Part shown: one piece after another, positions 60,506 through 64,000 of the stretch
Numbering within the stretch: position 1 is the stretch's first letter
Layout: every line of letters begins with the position of its first letter
Origin: UBA668 sp043721915
Lineage (GTDB): Bacteria; Actinomycetota; Acidimicrobiia; Acidimicrobiales; Ilumatobacteraceae
Direction of reading: 5' to 3'
DNA length: 64,000 nt
Assembly: GCA_043721915.1 (NCBI GenBank)
Contig: JAYSPV010000051.1
Location: 1 to 64,000 of the forward strand
Translations under genes and position numbers: made by a program
Notes under the pieces: model-generated
The model's input: the letters and a program-made list of their open reading frames with translations, nothing else
What the model was told of the DNA's origin: nothing
Database searches by the model: none

Positions 60506-60766
60506 ATGAAGATCCGAACGGTGAACGAGCTCGGAGTAACGATCCGACGAGCGCGCAAGCAGCGCGGCTGGACGCAGGACGATCTCGCTGTGCGCGCCGG
60601 CATCAGCCGACGGACGTTGGTGGCGCTCGAGGGTGGCAACCCACGGGGCGAGATCGGCATCGTTGTTCGTGTGATCGCAGCCCTCGATCGTGAGCTGGCG
60701 ATCGCCGAGCGCTCCAGCGGGGGAGGCGACGATCTGCTCGGCCACGTTCAAGGAGCCGGTGAGTGA
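60506..60766 (+). CDS. hipB: HipB-like Xre-family antitoxin
   Basis: An 86-residue DNA-binding antitoxin with one helix-turn-helix (IRRARKQRGWTQDDLAVRAG, then ISRRTLVALEGGNPRGEI). It should bind the palindromes upstream and neutralise HipA. Its stop overlaps the hipA GTG start (GTGA), giving coupled translation. The start ATG 60506 is fixed by the leaderless -10 element. Confidence 0.88.
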   Translation: MKIRTVNELGVTIRRARKQRGWTQDDLAVRAGISRRTLVALEGGNPRGEIGIVVRVIAALDRELAIAERSSGGGDDLLGHVQGAGE

Positions 60767-62016
60767 TCCGCGACCTTGCAACGTTCATCGACGGGCGGCG
60801 CGCAGGAACTGTCTCCCAGGACCGCAACGGCCGGCTGCGGTACGTGTACGACGCGGACTACCCGGCCGAGGCGACGCCGATGTCGCCCAGGCTGACCGTC
60901 GCCGGCGGTGAATACACCCATGCGGAGGTGGCACCGTTCGTCGCCGGCCTTCTGCCGGACAACGACCAGGTCCTCGATCGTTGGGGTCGGCTGTTCGGGG
61001 TGTTGCCGCGCAATGCATTCGCGATCCTTGCTCACGTCGGTTCCGATTGCGCTGGTGCGGTGCAGTTCGTGCCGTCCGACGCCGTTGGCGAACTCGACAC
61101 CGGGACACTCGAGGCACTGACCACCTCCGACATCGCCCAGATGCTGCGCGACCTGCGCACCGATCCCTACACCTGGCAACAACCTGCGGGGGCACGAGGA
61201 GGGCACTTCTCACTCGCCGGCGCCCAGACCAAGTTCGCGCTGCACCGAACGGCCGATGGGTGGGCGCGTCCATCCGGGCGTATCCCCACGACGCATATCT
61301 TCAAACCGGCGATCCCCGGGATCGCGCATCACGACCTCAACGAGCATCTGTGTCTGAAGGCAGCGCAGCGGCTCGGGTTGCTGGCCGCCTCGTCCGAGCT
61401 TGCCCGGTTCGACGACGAGCGGGTGTTCGTCGTCGAACGCTACGACCGGCGCCGGGTCAATGGTGAGCTGCGTCGGCTGCACCAGGTCGACATGTGTCAG
61501 ACCCTCGGCGTGATGCCCGACCTCAAGTACCAGCGCGACGGTGGCCCCGGCCCGGCCGACATCATCACCGCGATCCGCTCGGTGTTCGCCGGCGAGGCCG
61601 ACGTCGACCGATTCGTGCAGGCGCTGATCTTCAACTGGCTGATCGCCGGCACCGACGCCCATGCCAAGAACTACGGCCTGGTGCTCAGTGGCACCAACGC
61701 CCGCCTTGCACCGCTCTACGACGTGGCGTCCGCCCTCGTGATGCCCGAGTGGAACTGGCACAAGTTGGAGCTCGCGATGCGCATCAACAAGCAGGGCAAG
61801 TTCAAGTACCTGCGCATCGAGGACTGGAAGAAGTTCGCTACGTCGGCGAACGTCGACTTTGGCGTCATCGAGACGGCCATCGCCGAGTACTCGCCGGCCC
61901 TCGTCGACGCGGTCGCCGACGCAGCGCGTCGGATGGACCTCGATGCCGACGAGCGAGCGTTCGCTGCTCGTTTCACCGATGCACTCGCTGAGCACATCTC
62001 GAGGGTGTTCCGCTGA
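60763..62016 (+). CDS. hipA: HipA-family Ser/Thr kinase toxin
   Basis: A 417-residue kinase. An N-terminal HipA_N region (PLTVAGGEYTHAEVAPFVAGLLPDN-type, residues about 40-70) is followed by the ATP-binding HIFKPAIPG (lysine), FVVERYDRR, catalytic NWLIAGTDAHAKNYG (Asp and Asn) and metal-binding PLYDVASAL. HipA of E. coli phosphorylates glutamyl-tRNA synthetase and causes persistence; the target here is unknown. GTG 60763 overlaps hipB by four bases. Confidence 0.9.
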   Translation: MIRDLATFIDGRRAGTVSQDRNGRLRYVYDADYPAEATPMSPRLTVAGGEYTHAEVAPFVAGLLPDNDQVLDRWGRLFGVLPRNAFAILAHVGSDCAGAVQFVPSDAVGELDTGTLEALTTSDIAQMLRDLRTDPYTWQQPAGARGGHFSLAGAQTKFALHRTADGWARPSGRIPTTHIFKPAIPGIAHHDLNEHLCLKAAQRLGLLAASSELARFDDERVFVVERYDRRRVNGELRRLHQVDMCQTLGVMPDLKYQRDGGPGPADIITAIRSVFAGEADVDRFVQALIFNWLIAGTDAHAKNYGLVLSGTNARLAPLYDVASALVMPEWNWHKLELAMRINKQGKFKYLRIEDWKKFATSANVDFGVIETAIAEYSPALVDAVADAARRMDLDADERAFAARFTDALAEHISRVFR

Positions 62017-62117
62017 CCCTGCTCCTGTGTCGTGCGTGGAGGGGAGATGCCGAAGATGTCGGCGACCTCGGCGACAGTGAACGCGCGCCGCTCGTCGGGA
62101 GCGGGGTGTGTTCGTGC

Positions 62118-62339
62118 TCAGTCGGCGCAGGCGTCCGAGCAGACGGTGCACGCCGCGCCAGGCTCGGTGAGGATGACGCCGACCTCGCCGTCAGCAGCAG
62201 CGAGTGAGCCAGCGGGATGGGTCAGTCGGAACCTGCACTCGACGGTCCCGTCGGGCCATCGGACGCCGGTGAGGTCGGCGGGGACAGATTGGCTTCCGCC
62301 GGCTTCGAATGTCCGTTGAGATGATGAGTTCGTGGACAT
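62118..62339 (-). CDS. small hypothetical protein with a Cys-rich C-terminus
   Basis: A 73-residue protein ending GAACTVCSDACAD; three cysteines in a CxxCxxxC pattern could bind metal. The middle, GVRWPDGTVECRFRLTHPAG, looks like a short beta-hairpin domain. Not a known family to me. ATG 62339 lies eight bases after TATCAT, a good leaderless element, which favours a real gene over the overlapping plus-strand frame. It follows the metal ATPase on the same strand. Confidence 0.5.
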   Translation of the reverse strand: MSTNSSSQRTFEAGGSQSVPADLTGVRWPDGTVECRFRLTHPAGSLAAADGEVGVILTEPGAACTVCSDACAD

Positions 62340-62347
62340 CGGATTGG

Positions 62348-62353
62348 ATGATA
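62348..62353 (-). promoter_or_regulatory. -10-like TATCAT
   Basis: On the minus strand TATCAT precedes ATG 62339 by eight bases. It is the hexamer nearest to the TATAAT consensus seen in this window. Confidence 0.42.
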
Positions 62354-62410
62354 CGAGGGAGTGGACGCTCAGCCCTGGAGAGTGGCGAGGGTGATCGCCA
62401 GCTGGTCGCA

Positions 62411-64000
62411 TTACGCGCCAGCTTCCTCGGGTTCGGCGTCGTCGTGGGGGCGCAGTTGGACTCGTCGGAGCGTCTGTGCGTTGAGGGCGACGACGATGGT
62501 CGACAGGCTCATCAAGATGGCGCCGACTGCTGGTGCGAGCGTGATGCCGGCCCATGCAAGTGCGCCGGCGGCGAGTGGGATGGACACGATGTTGTAGCCG
62601 GCCGCCCAGGCGAGGTTCTGGCGCATCTTGCGGTACGACGCCCTCGACAACTTGATGACACCGACGACCGAGCGTGGGTCGTTGCCGGCGAGGACGACGC
62701 CTGCGGATTCGATGGCGACATCGGTGCCGGCACCGATCGCCAAGCCGACGTCGGCGCGGGCAAGGGCCGGGGCGTCGTTGACGCCGTCGCCGACCATTGC
62801 GACCTTGTAACCGCGGGCTTGTAGCTCGGCGACCTTGTTCTGCTTGTCTTCGGGGAGCACCTCGGCGAAGACCTCATCGATCCCGAGCTCCGCGGCTACT
62901 GCGTCGGCGACCTGTCTGGCGTCGCCGGTGATCATCACGACTCGATCGATCCCGATGTGGTGAAGCTCGATGACTGCTTGGCGGGCCTCGGGGCGGATCT
63001 TGTCCTCGAGTGCGATCGCGCCGATGATCTGGTCGTCTCGAACGAGATGCAGCACGGTTGCGCCACGGCTGATCCATGTCTCGATGTCGCTGCGGATCGA
63101 TTCGGGGATGGCGAGTGAACGTTCGCGGAGCAGGACGGGCCCGCCGATTGCGTAGCGGTGGCCGTCGATGATTGCTTCGACGCCACGGCCGGTGATCGCT
63201 CGGAAGTCGGAGGCCTGGGCGACGTCGCCGTGTTCGCGTGCGGCTGTGACGATCGCTCGGGCCAGTGGGTGTTCGCTGTCCAGTTCGACACCACCTGCGA
63301 GGCGCAGGACCTCGTCGGTGGACATGTCGTGGCCGGCGACGCCGGTGACGACGTGGCGGCCCTCAGTCAGTGTGCCGGTCTTGTCGAACAGCACGGCGGT
63401 GATCGTGCGCATACGTTCCAGGGCGAGACGGTCCTTGACGAGGATGCCGTTGCGGGCCGAGAGGGCCGTGGAGATCGCGATGACGAGTGGGATGGCGAGG
63501 CCGAGCGCGTGCGGGCAGGCGATGACGAGAACCGTGACGGTGCTGGTGATGGCCTGGTCGGTGTCACCGGCGATCGACCATGCGATGAAGGTGATCACCG
63601 CTGCCGCCGTCGCGATGTAGAACAACCATTTGGCGAACCGATCGGCCAGGACCTGGGCGCGACTGTTCGATGCTTGGGCTTCGGCAACGAGCCGTTGGAT
63701 CCCGGCCAGCGCCGTGTTGTCGCCTACCGCGGAAATCCGGACCCGGATCGAGGAGTCGGTCGAGACGGTGCCAGCCACGACGCGATCGCCGACCGCCTTG
63801 AGCACTGCCTTCGATTCTCCGGTGATCATCGACTCGTCGAGCTCGGCTTCGCCGTCCTCGATCGTCCCGTCGGCCGGGACACGTCCACCGGCACGAACCA
63901 GCACCAGTTGGCCTTCGCGGAGTTCGCCCAGGGTGACGGTCCGCGTTGTGTCGTCCTCGATCACCTCGGCTTCGTCGGGGAGCATCGCTGCCAGAGCAGC
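62411..64000 (-). CDS. CPH-type P1B metal-transporting ATPase (5' end cut by window)
   Basis: About 530 C-terminal residues of a heavy-metal pump; the frame is open at the right edge. Visible in order: TGES actuator motif, the transmembrane metal site VIACPHALGLAIPL, the phosphorylation site DKTGTLTEG, nucleotide-binding SEHPLA, MVGDGVNDAPALA, and final helices with AGYNIVSIPLAAG and MSLSTIVVALNAQTLRR. A CPH instead of CPC site points to the CopB-like subgroup (copper(II)/silver export), with the metal inferred from family knowledge. The N-terminal metal-binding region lies outside. The tail is short and acidic. Confidence 0.93.
   Translation of the reverse strand, partial: AALAAMLPDEAEVIEDDTTRTVTLGELREGQLVLVRAGGRVPADGTIEDGEAELDESMITGESKAVLKAVGDRVVAGTVSTDSSIRVRISAVGDNTALAGIQRLVAEAQASNSRAQVLADRFAKWLFYIATAAAVITFIAWSIAGDTDQAITSTVTVLVIACPHALGLAIPLVIAISTALSARNGILVKDRLALERMRTITAVLFDKTGTLTEGRHVVTGVAGHDMSTDEVLRLAGGVELDSEHPLARAIVTAAREHGDVAQASDFRAITGRGVEAIIDGHRYAIGGPVLLRERSLAIPESIRSDIETWISRGATVLHLVRDDQIIGAIALEDKIRPEARQAVIELHHIGIDRVVMITGDARQVADAVAAELGIDEVFAEVLPEDKQNKVAELQARGYKVAMVGDGVNDAPALARADVGLAIGAGTDVAIESAGVVLAGNDPRSVVGVIKLSRASYRKMRQNLAWAAGYNIVSIPLAAGALAWAGITLAPAVGAILMSLSTIVVALNAQTLRRVQLRPHDDAEPEEAGA

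Noticed and set aside
62032..62319. Plus-strand 95-codon frame overlapping the Cys-rich gene
   Set aside because: Ser/Ala/Arg-rich with no motif; the minus-strand frame has a leaderless promoter and a plausible Cys motif.

Overview
The window is GC-rich, densely packed chromosomal DNA from an actinobacterium, most likely class Acidimicrobiia. That placement is inferred from gene content: a fused Fo synthase (FbiC, coenzyme F420), a 33-residue bS22-like and a 28-residue bL37-like ribosomal protein, a TIGR03086/mycothiol-type protein, a DUF1876 protein, DUF4032 and Ctc-type L25. Many genes start 6-8 bases after a TAnnnT hexamer, as in leaderless actinobacterial transcription; others have ordinary Shine-Dalgarno sites. 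No prophage, insertion sequence or CRISPR array was seen.

Layout. 0-3.7 kb: alkylation repair (Ada/AlkA fusion cut by the left edge, then ogt) and two uncharacterised genes. 3.7-6 kb: a membrane-anchored Hsp70. 6.1-14.8 kb (minus strand): HxlR regulator, a shortened glmU, prs, rplY, pth, mfd and a DUF4032 kinase-like gene, mostly overlapping or tightly spaced. 15-19.9 kb (plus): fbiC, fused pabB-pabC, folP. 19.9-27 kb (minus, except the plus-strand bS22 gene): metG, tatD, an exported protein, rsmA and ispE in one run; tRNA-Gln and a cyclase/pseudo-hydrolase fusion lie downstream. 27-44 kb: mixed metabolism and RNA-modification genes (MBL hydrolase, thioesterase, rsmI, trmB, sulfatase/DUF885, a phosphoesterase-barstar fusion, a cPGS-like/carbamate kinase pair, secreted or hydrolytic enzymes) and a HEPN/MNT toxin-antitoxin pair. 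44-57 kb: ychF, an LPXTG surface protein, PHP hydrolase, bL37, prolyl oligopeptidase, L,D-transpeptidase, an Fe-S-type PD-(D/E)XK nuclease, a TAP-type exported hydrolase and an amidohydrolase. 57-64 kb: a MerB-like gene, tRNA-Leu, VapBC, an SDR, HipBA and a CPH-type metal ATPase cut by the right edge.

The most striking feature is at 57064-57714. A MerB (alkylmercury lyase)-like frame is interrupted by one in-frame TGA exactly where MerB has its second catalytic cysteine. Similarity resumes directly after it, and a hairpin with a GG-leading apical loop lies 12 bases downstream of the TGA. This looks like a selenocysteine codon with a bacterial SECIS element. Other notable items are a 51-bp triple-palindrome repeat present twice, a 96-bp-period direct repeat with a 14-bp perfect hairpin, a GlmU lacking its acetyltransferase active site, and a metallophosphoesterase fused to a barstar domain.
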